Below, one piece after another: positions 41,885-51,099 of a stretch of 64,000 bases of DNA (positions are counted from its first letter, which is position 1; the number at the start of each line of letters is the position of its first letter). Location of the stretch: the NCBI RefSeq assembly GCF_003716325.1, contig NZ_RDSR01000011.1, positions 31,043 through 95,042 of the forward strand. Direction: 5' to 3'. Position numbers and translations under genes: made by a program. A model generated the notes under the pieces. The model was not told the DNA's origin. It saw only the letters and a list, made by a program, of their open reading frames with translations, and did no database searches. The stretch is from Cryobacterium tepidiphilum (lineage in GTDB: Bacteria; Actinomycetota; Actinomycetes; Actinomycetales; Microbacteriaceae).

Positions 41885-42352
41885 CTACGCGGGCTGAAGT
41901 TCCTCCAGTGCGGCGCGGTAGGCCTCCAGGTGGCGCGCCTCGCCCGGCGCCGTGATGAAGCTGGCACGGATGATGCCGCTCGGGTCGATGAGGAACGTCG
42001 CCCGGTTGGCGAACCCCTTCTCCTCCAGGAAGACGCCGTATTCCTTCGCCACTCCCCCGTGCGGCCAGAAGTCGGCGAGCAGGTTGAAGCTGTAACCCTC
42101 CTGCTCGCTCCAGGCGCGCAGCGTGTGCCGTGAGTCGACCGAGATCGCCAGCAGCTCCACCCGGCTGTCGTCGAACAGCTGCAGGTTGTCGCGCAGCTCA
42201 CAGAGCTCATTGCTGCAGACCCCAGAAAAGGCGAGCGGGAAGAACACCAGGGCGACCGACTTCTCCCCGCGGAACTGGCTCAGCTGCACGGTCTGCCCGT
42301 ACTGGTTGATGAGCTCGAAGTCTGGTGCCTGGGTGTCGTTTTCCAGAGCCAT
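41885..42352 (-). CDS. AhpE-type peroxiredoxin
   Basis: 155 residues from ATG at 42352. A Shine-Dalgarno (GGAAGGAA) ends 9 nt before it, while an ATG three codons earlier is too close to that site. Peroxidatic Cys lies in FFPLAFSGVCSNELCELRDN (PxxxSxxC), with an extra Cys four residues later. Thioredoxin-fold blocks are VALVFFPLAFSG and ATFLIDPSGIIRASF. It matches the AhpE/one-Cys peroxiredoxin group that reduces peroxides. Divergent from the FasR-like gene. Confidence 0.9.
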   Translation of the reverse strand: MALENDTQAPDFELINQYGQTVQLSQFRGEKSVALVFFPLAFSGVCSNELCELRDNLQLFDDSRVELLAISVDSRHTLRAWSEQEGYSFNLLADFWPHGGVAKEYGVFLEEKGFANRATFLIDPSGIIRASFITAPGEARHLEAYRAALEELQPA

Positions 42353-42594
42353 GATGTGCATTTCCTTCCCAGCCGCGCAAAAGGCGCGTCTGAACACGGT
42401 GAGTCAGCCTAGCGCCGCACGCTGGGGGAACCAAGAATGGCGGATGCGAGAACGCCGGGCGGCCCGTTCGCGGCCTCCGGTCGGCGGCAGGAACCGATCG
42501 CGCGCGCACCTAGAATCAGTAGGCAGGCGCGCTGGCGGGGTCTACCCCGGCTTTCGCGCCACCGGGCAGGAACAGAGAAAGGTCGAACCGTTCA

Positions 42595-43794
42595 GTGGCA
42601 GCTGCTCCCAAGACCAAAGAGCAGACGCTCGCATGGCTTCGCACCATCTCCGGCGAGCTCTCCACCGCCACCATCAAGCGCCTTGACGAGACCCTGCCCT
42701 GGTACGGCGAGATGCCGCCGGGTCGCCGCTCGGCGGTGGGGCTGGTCGCCCAGGCCGGTATCACCTCCTTCATCTCCTGGTTCGACGACCCCAAGTCCAC
42801 GCCGTGGATCGCCGCCGACGTGTTCGGGGCGGCCCCGCGCGAACTCCTGCGGTCGGTCAGCCTGCAGCAGACCCTGCAGCTGATCCGCGTCACCGTCGAG
42901 GTGGTCGAGGAACGGGTCAAGGACGGCGGCGAAGCCCTCCGCGAGGCGATCCTGCTGTACTCCCGTGAGATCGCCTTCGGCGCAGCGGATGTCTACGCCC
43001 GCGCCGCCGAGGCCCGCGGACTCTGGGACGCCCGCCTCGAGGCCCTCGTCGTCGACTCCATCCTGAGCGGCGAGTACGACGACGAACTGCCCAGCCGCAT
43101 CGCCGCGCTCGGCTGGCACGGCCACGGCGAGGTGTGCGTGCTGGTCGGCACGACCCCCAAGCTCCTCGACGTCGACCAGCTGCGCCGCGCTGCCAGGCAC
43201 ATGGCCGCCGACGTGCTGATCGGCGTGCAGGGCAACCGGCTCGTGCTCGTCATCGGCCGCGCACGCGCGGTTGGCAGCGAAACGGACGACAGCCTTGTGC
43301 CGCAGCTGTCGTTCATGGACATCGCCATGGAACTGGAGCAGAGCTTCGGGCCGGGCCACCTCGTGCTCGGCCACGAGGTCCCGAACCTCGTCGACGCCTC
43401 CAAGAGCGCGAAGGCCGCCCTGGCCGGGTTTGCCGTCGCCCGCTCCTGGCGGAACGCGCCCCGCCCGGTGCAGGCGGACGACCTGCTCCCGGAGCGCGCC
43501 CTGGCAGGCGACCCCCTGGCCCGCGCCACGCTCATCCACCGCGTGTACCGCCCACTGCAGGCGCATTCCACCGAACTGCTCGCCACACTCTGGTGCTACC
43601 TCGACAACGGCCGCTCGCTGGAGGCGACGGCCCGCGAGCTCTTCGTTCACCCGAACACCGTGCGCTACCGGCTGAAGCGGGTGTCCGAGGTGATCGGATA
43701 CGACGCGACCGGGGCACGGGAGGCGCTCATCCTGCAGGCGGCACTCATCATCGGATCCATCAGCGACCACGACGGATCCACCCGACGACGCTGA
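42595..43794 (+). CDS. PucR-type helix-turn-helix regulator, FasR-like
   Basis: 399 residues from GTG at 42595. The C-terminal PucR-type HTH is LEATARELFVHPNTVRYRLK near residues 345-365, preceded by a GGDEF-like middle (VLVGTTPKLLDVDQLRR). Its position just ahead of fabD matches the Streptomyces FasR regulator that activates the fatty acid synthesis operon; that role is known for the homologue and inferred here. The ligand is unknown but an acyl-CoA or acyl-ACP signal would be sensible. It is separated from fabD by 99 nt. Confidence 0.85.
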   Translation: MAAAPKTKEQTLAWLRTISGELSTATIKRLDETLPWYGEMPPGRRSAVGLVAQAGITSFISWFDDPKSTPWIAADVFGAAPRELLRSVSLQQTLQLIRVTVEVVEERVKDGGEALREAILLYSREIAFGAADVYARAAEARGLWDARLEALVVDSILSGEYDDELPSRIAALGWHGHGEVCVLVGTTPKLLDVDQLRRAARHMAADVLIGVQGNRLVLVIGRARAVGSETDDSLVPQLSFMDIAMELEQSFGPGHLVLGHEVPNLVDASKSAKAALAGFAVARSWRNAPRPVQADDLLPERALAGDPLARATLIHRVYRPLQAHSTELLATLWCYLDNGRSLEATARELFVHPNTVRYRLKRVSEVIGYDATGAREALILQAALIIGSISDHDGSTRRR

Positions 43795-43893
43795 ATCGTC
43801 CTACGCTGAGGCTGTGGCTTCCGACAAACGTTCCCGTGATACTTGGTCGACGGTCGACACGGCACCGGCCCCTGGGCTTGCGAGACTAGAACG

Positions 43894-44817
43894 GTGATTG
43901 TCGTCGTCTGCCCCGGCCAGGGTTCGCAAACCCCCGGCTTCCTGACCCCCTGGCTCACCGATCCCGCCTTCACGCGGGAGCTCGAATCGATGTCGGAGGC
44001 GGCGGGCATCGACCTCGTCGCACACGGCACCGAGAGCGACGCCGAGACGATCCGGGACACCGCCGTCGCCCAGCCGCTCATCGTGGCCGCCGGCATACTC
44101 ACCCTGAAGGCGCTGTTCGCAGACGGCCGGCGTGACCGAGTCGGCGGCATCGCCGGCCACTCCGTGGGCGAGGCCACCGCCGCCGCGGGTGCCGGTGTCC
44201 TCGGCAACTCCGAGGCGATGCGCTTCGTGACCGAGCGCGGCCGCGCCATGGCAGCGGCCGCCGCCCTGGAACCGACCGGGATGAGCGCCGTCATCGGCGC
44301 CGACGAGGCCGAACTGCTGGCCCGACTCAATGACCTCGGCCTGCAACCGGCCAATTTCAACGGCGGCGGCCAGATCGTCGTCGCCGGCGCCCTCCCTGGG
44401 CTCGCCACCCTCGCCGAGAACCCGCCGGCCCGCGCCCGGGTCATCCCGCTCCAGGTCGCCGGCGCCTTCCACACCCGGTACATGGCGCCGGCCGTGCAGC
44501 ACCTCACCGACGTCGCTTCGACGCTCGCCCCCGCCGACCCGACGCTCTCGCTCTGGACCAACCGCGACGGCAGCCGGGTCACGAGCGGCGCATCCTTCGT
44601 CGACCTGCTTGTCGGCCAGGTCTCCTCCCCCGTGCGCTGGGACCTCTGCATGCAGTCGTTCACAGAGGCGGGAATCACGGGCATCATCGAGGTCGCCCCG
44701 GCCGGCGCCCTCACGGGACTCGCCAAGCGGGCCCTGAAGGGCGTGCCGAGCGTCGCCATCAAGACACCCGACGACCTCGAGGCCGCCTTCGCGCTCCTCG
44801 ACGCCGACCAGAGCTGA
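43894..44817 (+). CDS. fabD: Malonyl-CoA:ACP S-malonyltransferase
   Basis: 307 residues from GTG at 43894 (VIVVVCPGQGSQTPGF). It loads malonyl groups onto acyl carrier protein for type II fatty acid synthesis. Catalytic Ser is in the nucleophile elbow GIAGHSVGEATAA; the second active-site His is in VAGAFHTRYMAPA, and Gln is in the PGQGSQ oxyanion loop. It is the first enzyme of the fabD-fabH-acpP-fabF operon. The open frame upstream to 43843 has no support. Confidence 0.95.
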   Translation: MIVVVCPGQGSQTPGFLTPWLTDPAFTRELESMSEAAGIDLVAHGTESDAETIRDTAVAQPLIVAAGILTLKALFADGRRDRVGGIAGHSVGEATAAAGAGVLGNSEAMRFVTERGRAMAAAAALEPTGMSAVIGADEAELLARLNDLGLQPANFNGGGQIVVAGALPGLATLAENPPARARVIPLQVAGAFHTRYMAPAVQHLTDVASTLAPADPTLSLWTNRDGSRVTSGASFVDLLVGQVSSPVRWDLCMQSFTEAGITGIIEVAPAGALTGLAKRALKGVPSVAIKTPDDLEAAFALLDADQS

Positions 44818-44844
44818 CACCCCGACCCGATCCGAAAGAGACGA

Positions 44845-45849
44845 ATGTCGCAACCAGTCCTCCAGCAGTCGCACGGCCCGCAGTACACCCGCATCCTCTC
44901 CGTCGGAGCCGCCCGCGGCGACCTGAGCGTCCCCAACGACGACCTGGTCGGGCCCATCAACTCCTCGGACGAATGGATCCAGCAGCGCACCGGCATCATC
45001 ACGCGCACGCGGGCCAGCCAGGACGTGCAGGCGGTCGACCTCGCGACGGATGCTGCGCACGAAGCGATCGAACGCGCCGGCATCGCCCCCGACCTGATCG
45101 ACGCCGTCATCATCGCGACCATCAGCAATACCCGGCAGACGCCCTCCATGGCGGCCATCGTCGCCGACAGGGTGGGGGCGAACCCCGCGGCCGCCTATGA
45201 CATGAACGCCGCCTGCGCCGGGTACACCTATGCGGTGGCCCAGGCCGACGCGTTGATCCGCAGCGGTGTCGCGCATTTCGCCCTCGTCATCGGCGCCGAG
45301 AAGCTCTCGGACGTCGTCGACCCCACCGACCGGTCCATCTCATTCCTCCTGGGTGACGGCGCCGGGGCGGTCGTGATCGGGGCGAGCTCCTATCCCGGCA
45401 TCTCGAGCACCGTCTGGGGATCCGACGGCTCCCGGGGCGACGCCGTGAGCATGAACCACACGCTGCAGGAGTTCCGCCGCGGCGAGGCCCCATGGCCCAC
45501 CCTCCGGCAGGAAGGGCCCGCGGTCTTCCGCTGGGCCGTGTGGGAGATGGCGAAGGTCGCCAAGCAGGCCCTCGACGCCGCCGGCATCACGAGCGACCAG
45601 CTCGCCGCCTTCATCCCGCACCAGGCGAACATGCGCATCATCGACGAGTTCGCCAAACAGCTGAAGCTCCCCGAGTCCGTCGCGATCGCACGGGACATCG
45701 CGACGACCGGCAACACGTCGGCCGCGTCCATCCCGCTCGCCACGCATCGGCTGCTCGAGGAGAACCCCGGCCTCAGCGGCGGGCTGGCCCTGCAGATCGG
45801 CTTCGGGGCGGGCCTCGTCTTCGGCGCGCAAGTGGTCGTTCTGCCGTAG
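44845..45849 (+). CDS. fabH: 3-oxoacyl-ACP synthase III
   Basis: 334 residues. Condenses a primer acyl-CoA with malonyl-ACP. Catalytic triad: Cys in MNAACAGYTYAVAQ, His in AAFIPHQANMRIIDE and Asn in ATTGNTSAASIPLA. In Gram-positive bacteria FabH usually favours branched primers made from amino acids; specificity cannot be read here. It starts 27 nt after fabD with AAAGAG upstream. Length is normal. Confidence 0.95.
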   Translation: MSQPVLQQSHGPQYTRILSVGAARGDLSVPNDDLVGPINSSDEWIQQRTGIITRTRASQDVQAVDLATDAAHEAIERAGIAPDLIDAVIIATISNTRQTPSMAAIVADRVGANPAAAYDMNAACAGYTYAVAQADALIRSGVAHFALVIGAEKLSDVVDPTDRSISFLLGDGAGAVVIGASSYPGISSTVWGSDGSRGDAVSMNHTLQEFRRGEAPWPTLRQEGPAVFRWAVWEMAKVAKQALDAAGITSDQLAAFIPHQANMRIIDEFAKQLKLPESVAIARDIATTGNTSAASIPLATHRLLEENPGLSGGLALQIGFGAGLVFGAQVVVLP

Positions 45850-45909
45850 AGCGCCGCGTCACCCTAAACTTAGTTCCGGTCAAACGAGACACCCCCCAAG
45901 GAGAAAACA

Positions 45910-46158
45910 ATGGCATTGTCCACCGAAGAAGTTCTTGCCGGCCTGGCCGAGCTCATCAACGACGAGACAGGCATCGCAACCGACACTGTCGAGCTGGACA
46001 AGTCGTTCACCGACGACCTGGACATCGACTCCATCTCGATGATGACCATTGTCGTCAACGCAGAAGAGAAGTTCGACGTGAAGATCCCCGACGAAGAGGT
46101 CAAGAACCTCAAGACCGTCGGCGACGCCGTCGAGTTCATCGTCAAGGCCCAGGACTGA
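45910..46158 (+). CDS. acpP: Acyl carrier protein
   Basis: 82 residues, ATG at 45910 with AAGGAG 6-7 nt upstream. The phosphopantetheine attachment Ser lies in DDLDIDSISMMTIV. The protein is strongly acidic, as expected. It carries growing acyl chains for FabH, FabF and the reductases. A stable hairpin between acpP and fabF could boost acpP expression over the rest of the operon. Confidence 0.95.
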   Translation: MALSTEEVLAGLAELINDETGIATDTVELDKSFTDDLDIDSISMMTIVVNAEEKFDVKIPDEEVKNLKTVGDAVEFIVKAQD

Positions 46159-46168
46159 CATTCCCCCG

Positions 46169-46204
46169 AACGGGCAGGCCGACCGCTCGGTCGGTCTGCC
46201 CGTT
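46169..46204 (+). terminator. Hairpin between acpP and fabF (attenuator or processing site)
   Basis: 16-nt arms (AACGGGCAGG and onward) with one G-T mismatch around a 4-nt loop, followed by TTTG. It sits 11 nt after the acpP stop and 46 nt before fabF. Partial termination here would favour acpP over fabF. Confidence 0.65.
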
Positions 46205-46249
46205 TGCGGGTCGCCCGCGTTTTACCCCTTCCATCGGGAGTTTGACCTT

Positions 46250-47485
46250 ATGACCAAGAAAATCGTTATCACGGGACTGGGCGCCACCTCGCCCCTGGGC
46301 GGGAACGGTCCCGACACCTGGAACGCCCTGCTGGCCGGGGCATCCGGTGCCAGCACCCTGGAGCAGGACTGGGTCGCCGAGACCCAGTTGCCGATCACGT
46401 TCGCGGCGCAGGCGAAGGTGCCCGCCGCAGACGTCCTCGACCGCCGTGAGGTCAAGCGCCTCGACCCGTCCAGCCAGTTCGCCCTCATCGCCGGCCGTGA
46501 GGCCTGGGCGGATGCCGGAGCTCCCGAGGTCGAGCCGGAGCGGCTCGCCGTGGACTGGTCCACCGGCATCGGCGGCGTCTGGACGCTCCTGGACGCGTGG
46601 GACACCCTGCGTGAACGGGGCCCCCGACGGGTACTTCCGATGACCGTGCCCATGCTCATGCCGAACGGCCCCGGCGCCGCCATCGGCATGGACCTGCACG
46701 CCCGTGCCGGCATCCGCACCGTCGTCTCTGCGTGTGCGTCCAGCACCGAGGCCGTCGCCAATGCCTACGACCGGCTGCAGCAGGGGCTCGCCGACGTCGT
46801 CATCGCCGGCGGTTCCGAGGCCGCCATCCACCCGCTCCCGATCGCATCGTTCGCCGCGATGCAGGCGCTGTCCAAGCGCAACGACACCCCCGCAACCGCG
46901 TCCCGCCCCTACGACGTGACGCGTGACGGATTCGTGCTCGGTGAGGGCGCCGCGGCGCTCGTCATCGAGACCGAGGAACACGCCAAGGCCCGCGGCGCCC
47001 GCATCTACGCCGAACTTCTCGGCGGCGCGGTCACCAGTGATGCGTATCACATCACCGCGCCCGACCCCGAGGGCTCCGCCGCCGCGCGGGCGATGGTGGC
47101 CGCAGTCTCGCAGGCCGGCGCCGACCTCAGGGACGTGGCGCACATCAACGCACACGCCACCTCCACCCCGGTCGGCGACATCGCGGAGTACAACGCCCTG
47201 CGCCGCGTGTTCGGTGACCTCCTCGACGGCATCCCCGTCTCGGCGACCAAGGCGTCCACCGGGCACCTGCTCGGCGGCGCGGGGGCGATCGAGGCGTTCT
47301 TCACGGTGAAGGCGCTCGCGGAGCGTGTCGCCCCGCCGACGATCAACCTCACCGAGCAGGACCCCGAGATCCCGCTCGATGTCGTCACGTCGCCACGCGC
47401 GCTTCCCGCCGGAGACCTGCTCGCGATCAGCAACTCGTTCGGCTTCGGCGGCCACAACGCCGTCGTGGCGTTCCGCAGCGTCTGA
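46250..47485 (+). CDS. fabF: 3-oxoacyl-ACP synthase II
   Basis: 411 residues, ATG at 46250. The elongating condensing enzyme. Cys nucleophile in TVVSACASSTEAVANAY, His in HINAHATSTPVGD and the second His in KASTGHLLGGAGAIEAF. It ends in SFGFGGHNAVVAFR, the conserved C-terminal glycine loop. Last gene of the operon; a bidirectional hairpin follows. Confidence 0.95.
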   Translation: MTKKIVITGLGATSPLGGNGPDTWNALLAGASGASTLEQDWVAETQLPITFAAQAKVPAADVLDRREVKRLDPSSQFALIAGREAWADAGAPEVEPERLAVDWSTGIGGVWTLLDAWDTLRERGPRRVLPMTVPMLMPNGPGAAIGMDLHARAGIRTVVSACASSTEAVANAYDRLQQGLADVVIAGGSEAAIHPLPIASFAAMQALSKRNDTPATASRPYDVTRDGFVLGEGAAALVIETEEHAKARGARIYAELLGGAVTSDAYHITAPDPEGSAAARAMVAAVSQAGADLRDVAHINAHATSTPVGDIAEYNALRRVFGDLLDGIPVSATKASTGHLLGGAGAIEAFFTVKALAERVAPPTINLTEQDPEIPLDVVTSPRALPAGDLLAISNSFGFGGHNAVVAFRSV

Positions 47486-47490
47486 CAAGG

Positions 47491-47535
47491 TTCACGAGGG
47501 GGCTGGAGGTCAGGTACCTCAGCCCACCTCGTGAA
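47491..47535. terminator. Bidirectional hairpin between fabF and DUF3145 gene
   Basis: Imperfect arms of about 20 nt (TTCACGAGG outermost) lie between convergent genes and overlap the last codons of the DUF3145 gene. It suits termination from both sides. Confidence 0.65.
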
Positions 47536-48040
47536 GCCAGACCACGGCGTTCATGTCGCTGGCGTGCCGGAACGGCTCCAGCTCGTCGTCCCACGCCTGG
47601 CCGAGCACGAGGCGCAACTCACGGTGGAGGTCCAGGGCGTTCGTCCCGGCAGCCTCCATGGCATACCGCACGCGGTCCTCCGGGATGACGATGTTGCCTG
47701 CCGTGTCCGTCTGGGCGTAGAAGATGCCCAGCTCCGGCGTGTGCAGCCAACGACCGCCGTCCGCGCCCAGACCCGCATCCTCGGTCACCTCGAAGCGCAG
47801 CTGCTCCCAGCCGAGCAGCGCGGATGCGATGGCGGCGCCGGTTCCGCGGTCGCCTTCCCAGTAGAACTCGGCGCGCTGCGACCCCTTCAGCACCGGCTGG
47901 CGGGCCCAATCGAAGTTCACCGCCGTACCGAGGGCGCGACCGGTCGCCCACTCGACATGAGGGCACAGCGCTGCTGGTGCCGAGTGCACGTAAAGTACTC
48001 CCCGCGCGGCAGGCGCCTGACGGGTGGTTGTTGCCGCCAT
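47519..48040 (-). CDS. DUF3145 domain protein
   Basis: 173 residues from ATG at 48040. It matches the DUF3145 family that sits next to the fab operon in actinobacteria: ARGVLYVHSAPAALCPHVEW, then AEFYWEGDRGTGAAIASALL and RFEVTEDAGLGADGGRWLHT. No membrane segment; function unknown. Conservation beside the FASII genes hints at a link to lipid metabolism. The open frame upstream to 48112 is unsupported; GGAG lies before the ATG. Confidence 0.9.
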   Translation of the reverse strand: MAATTTRQAPAARGVLYVHSAPAALCPHVEWATGRALGTAVNFDWARQPVLKGSQRAEFYWEGDRGTGAAIASALLGWEQLRFEVTEDAGLGADGGRWLHTPELGIFYAQTDTAGNIVIPEDRVRYAMEAAGTNALDLHRELRLVLGQAWDDELEPFRHASDMNAVVWLHEVG

Positions 48041-48265
48041 GTGTCTGATTCTCCGTTTCTGTGAGGTGCGTCTTCCCCAACGACCTCGTGAAACCATGAC
48101 CAGCAGCGGCACTATGCAGTTATTCCGGCACAGCCGGTACCTGAATTATGCCGTCTCCGCACGCCCGCCACAAGCTTCGGCCGGTGCACCCGGCCAGCCT
48201 TCGAGCATCCACGCCCGGGGATGCCTATCCTCAAGGGAGGGTGAGGGCCCGGATCGGAGGCAGGG

Positions 48266-48862
48266 ATGTCTGTACGCGACGGCATGCTCGCGATCCTCAC
48301 GGTCGGTCCGGCCTACGGCTTCCAGCTGCACGGGGAGCTGCGCTCGCGCACCGCGGGCCGACGCAGCGTGAACGTCGGCCAGATCTACGGGACGCTCGAC
48401 CGCCTCATGCGCCAGGGCGCGGTGGAGTCCGCGGGCGCGACCGAGGACGGGCTGCCGCTCTACCGGCTGACTCCCTCCGGGCGCGTGCAGGCCCGGGAGT
48501 GGCTGCACGCCACAGACAGCACACCCGGCGAGGAGTGGAACGACCTGGTGAGCCGCGTGCTCCTTGCCTGTTCCCTGCCCGACGTCGACGCCTTCTCGAT
48601 CATCGCCCGGAACCGCGCCGCCTGGGAGCAGGCGGCGATCGTGGACGAAGACCAGGAGGCCGGAGCGGACTCCTCGGCGGCGGAGCGCCTGGCCGCGCAC
48701 GCCGACACCGTGCTGTCCCGCGCCGCGCTGGCCTGGCTCGGAAAGGTGGAGGAGGAGCTGCGCCGGAACGGGGCCGAGGCGTTCCGGCGGGAGTTCAGCC
48801 AGGACCGTCCCCGCAGGGGACGGCGTCCGGCCAACCCTCCCGCCTACGTGACCTCGGCGTAG
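48266..48862 (+). CDS. PadR family transcriptional regulator
   Basis: 198 residues. A winged-helix N-terminus (MLAILTVGPAYGFQLHGELR, then VNVGQIYGTLDRLMRQGAVE) and the beta wing YRLTPSGRVQAREWL. The C-terminal region is helical (AHADTVLSRAALAWLGKVEE) for dimerisation, as in PadR-s1 proteins. Effector and target are unknown. GGAGGCAGGG precedes the ATG at 48266. Its last 19 nt overlap the end of the convergent polymerase gene. Confidence 0.88.
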   Translation: MSVRDGMLAILTVGPAYGFQLHGELRSRTAGRRSVNVGQIYGTLDRLMRQGAVESAGATEDGLPLYRLTPSGRVQAREWLHATDSTPGEEWNDLVSRVLLACSLPDVDAFSIIARNRAAWEQAAIVDEDQEAGADSSAAERLAAHADTVLSRAALAWLGKVEEELRRNGAEAFRREFSQDRPRRGRRPANPPAYVTSA

Positions 48863-50529
48863 TTGTCGACGATCCGGGCCGAGAGCGGGAAGTCGACCGG
48901 GAACTCCCCGAACAACAGCCGGCCCGCCCGGGCGGCCGCCTCCCGCACCACCTCCGCCACCTCTTTGGCCAACGCCTCGGGAGTGTGCACGATCACCTCG
49001 TCGTGAAGAAAGAACACCAGGTGCGGCCGTCGACGAAACGGCGCAGGCGATCCACCGGGGGAGGCATCCGCCCGGGTACCGACCTCCCAGAGCTCCTTGC
49101 GGATCTCGGCAAGCCAGCACAGCGCCCACTCGGCGGCGCTGCCCTGCACGATGAAGTTGCGGGTGAAGCGGCCCCACTCCCGGGCCTGGCTTCGAGCGCG
49201 GCGCTCGTCGGCGGCCGTCGCCCCGGGCTGGGAGGCCTGCGCCTGCGCGGCTCGCCAGCCGGCGTCGGGACGCGGCGACGAGCGACCGAGCAGCGTCGTC
49301 ACGACATCCCCTCGTTCGCCCAGTCGGGCCGCCGCCTCCACCGCAGCCACGGCGCGCGGGTACGCCGCGGCCAGCCGGGGCAGCAGCTGGCCGCCCTGCC
49401 CGGTCGTGGCGCCGTACATCGCCCCCAGCATCGCGCCCTTTGCCTGCTGCCGGGTTTCGACGACCCCGCCCGCCACGATGCCGGCGTACAGGTCGGTTCC
49501 CCGGCCGGCATCCGCCATGGCCACGTCGGCGGCGAGGCCGGCGAGGATCCGCGGCTCGAGCTGGGCCGCATCGGCGACAACCAGCTTCCAGCCGTCGTCG
49601 GCGACAACGGCGCCGCGAACCTGTTTCGGGAGCTGCAACGCTCCCCCGCCACGCGCGGCCCAGCGCCCGGTGACGACGCCGCCGGGCAGGTATTCCGGAT
49701 GGAACCGGCCGTCGACCACCCAGGCGTCCATCCACGCCCACCCGTTCGCGCTCAGGAGCCTGGATCGCTTCTTGTACTCGAGCAGCGGTTCGATCACCGG
49801 ATGCTCGACCCGGCGGAGCTCGAACGCGCGCGTGGATGCGATGGGCAGGCCGGTTGCCTTCAGCGCCCTCAGCAGTTCGACCGGCGAATCCGGGTTGAGC
49901 GCGGGTGCCTCGAGCGCGACACGGATGCGCGCGGCAAGCCTCTCGAGTCGCTCCGGCCGCGTGCCGTGCGGCACCCGGGGGCCGAGCTCGGTCGCCAGGA
50001 GACGCTCGTGCACGTCCCGGCGCCAGGGAAGCCCGGCGAACTGCATCTCGGCGGCGACGAGGGCGCCGGCCGATTCCGCGGCGAGGAGCAGCCTCAGGCG
50101 CCCGGGGGCGGTGGCGGCGCGCACGGCCTCCAGCTGGCGGAGGAACTCGCCGCGGGGGTCGGGAAGCCCGCCGTGGCCGAGTTCGAACAGGGCCTCGCCC
50201 TCGCCGGCACCGCCGGAGAGGGCCGAGGCGTCCCATTCGCCCGCGGGGGCCGAGGCGAGGTCGCTGCCGGCGCTGAGCGTCGAGTGGCGCAGGATGACAT
50301 GGCAGAGCCGCAGGTCGTGACACCGCGCGATGCGGATCCCGCCGGCTAGCAGCCGCGGATACCAGGCCACGGTGTCGTCCCACACCCACCGGGCGGCCGA
50401 GTCCTGCTCCTGCACGTACCTGCCGAACTCGGCGTCGCTCAGCGTGAGTTCCGGCGCGGAGGCGCTTCCGTCATCGGTCAGCGGAGCGACGAGGACCTTC
50501 CCGCCGTCCCGGCTGACCAGTATGTACAC
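48844..50529 (-). CDS. PolA-like DNA polymerase with degenerate exonuclease region
   Basis: 561 residues from GTG at 50529. Family A polymerase motifs: motif A VVADAAQLEPRILAGLA, motif B KGAMLGAMYGATTGQGGQ and motif C FLHDEVIVHTP. Annotation pipelines call this the bifunctional 3'-5' exonuclease/DNA polymerase of actinobacteria. It lacks the 5' nuclease domain of PolA and is about 300 residues shorter. The N-terminal 200 residues are exonuclease-like at best; I do not see the DxE metal motif clearly. A repair or translesion role is possible. Confidence 0.88.
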   Translation of the reverse strand: MYILVSRDGGKVLVAPLTDDGSASAPELTLSDAEFGRYVQEQDSAARWVWDDTVAWYPRLLAGGIRIARCHDLRLCHVILRHSTLSAGSDLASAPAGEWDASALSGGAGEGEALFELGHGGLPDPRGEFLRQLEAVRAATAPGRLRLLLAAESAGALVAAEMQFAGLPWRRDVHERLLATELGPRVPHGTRPERLERLAARIRVALEAPALNPDSPVELLRALKATGLPIASTRAFELRRVEHPVIEPLLEYKKRSRLLSANGWAWMDAWVVDGRFHPEYLPGGVVTGRWAARGGGALQLPKQVRGAVVADDGWKLVVADAAQLEPRILAGLAADVAMADAGRGTDLYAGIVAGGVVETRQQAKGAMLGAMYGATTGQGGQLLPRLAAAYPRAVAAVEAAARLGERGDVVTTLLGRSSPRPDAGWRAAQAQASQPGATAADERRARSQAREWGRFTRNFIVQGSAAEWALCWLAEIRKELWEVGTRADASPGGSPAPFRRRPHLVFFLHDEVIVHTPEALAKEVAEVVREAAARAGRLLFGEFPVDFPLSARIVDNYAEVT

Positions 50530-50590
50530 CTGTCAATTGTGCCGCCTCGCGGCGCCGGTCGGCTTCGCGGGCCGGCCGGCGCCTGAGGCG

Positions 50591-51064
50591 CTACTGCCCG
50601 GTGGCGTCGGGCGCCCGGTCGACTGTGCCGCGCCAGCCGCCGGGGGTGAACCCGTTGGACTCCATCAGCTCCTTGAAGGTGTGCAGGTCCTTTCCGATCT
50701 GGATGTCGTCCACCTGCAGCAGCGCCCCGGCCTTCTCGACGAACCCCTCCGGCTCCCAGTCGAGCCGGAGCGAGACCCGGGTCGTGTCGGCGTCGAGGCG
50801 ATGGAAGGTGACCACGCCCGCGTGCGCCTCGCCCCCGGTGCTGGTCCAGGCGACACGGGTGTCCGGGATCTGCTCGGTGATCTCCGCGTCGAACTCACGC
50901 GTGACGCCGGCGATGGAGACCTTCCAGTGCGTGTGCGTGTCGTCGATCTGCACCACCTCGTCGACCCCGCTCAGGAACTGCGGGAACGACTCGAACTGCG
51001 TCCACTGGTTGTACACGCTGCTGATCGGGGCGTCGACGTCGATGTCTGCGTTGACGGTTGCCAT
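50591..51064 (-). CDS. SRPBCC family (polyketide cyclase/dehydrase-like) protein
   Basis: 157 residues from ATG at 51064. A START-like lipid-binding fold with the usual opening VNADIDVDAPISSVYNQWTQ and FPQFLSGVDEVVQIDD, then WKVSIAGVTREFDAEITEQI. Proteins of this kind bind small hydrophobic ligands; the ligand is not predictable. It is the last of a same-strand group with the copper-binding protein 35 nt upstream. GGAAG precedes the ATG. Confidence 0.85.
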   Translation of the reverse strand: MATVNADIDVDAPISSVYNQWTQFESFPQFLSGVDEVVQIDDTHTHWKVSIAGVTREFDAEITEQIPDTRVAWTSTGGEAHAGVVTFHRLDADTTRVSLRLDWEPEGFVEKAGALLQVDDIQIGKDLHTFKELMESNGFTPGGWRGTVDRAPDATGQ

Positions 51065-51099
51065 GGTGTCCTTCTTCCGTGTGTTGGGTGAGTCGGGGG

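Noticed and set aside
48146..50389. Two 730-750-codon open frames overlapping the PadR and polymerase genes
   Set aside because: Low-complexity Arg/Gly/Ala translation in shadow frames; the PolA-like and PadR domains lie in other frames.
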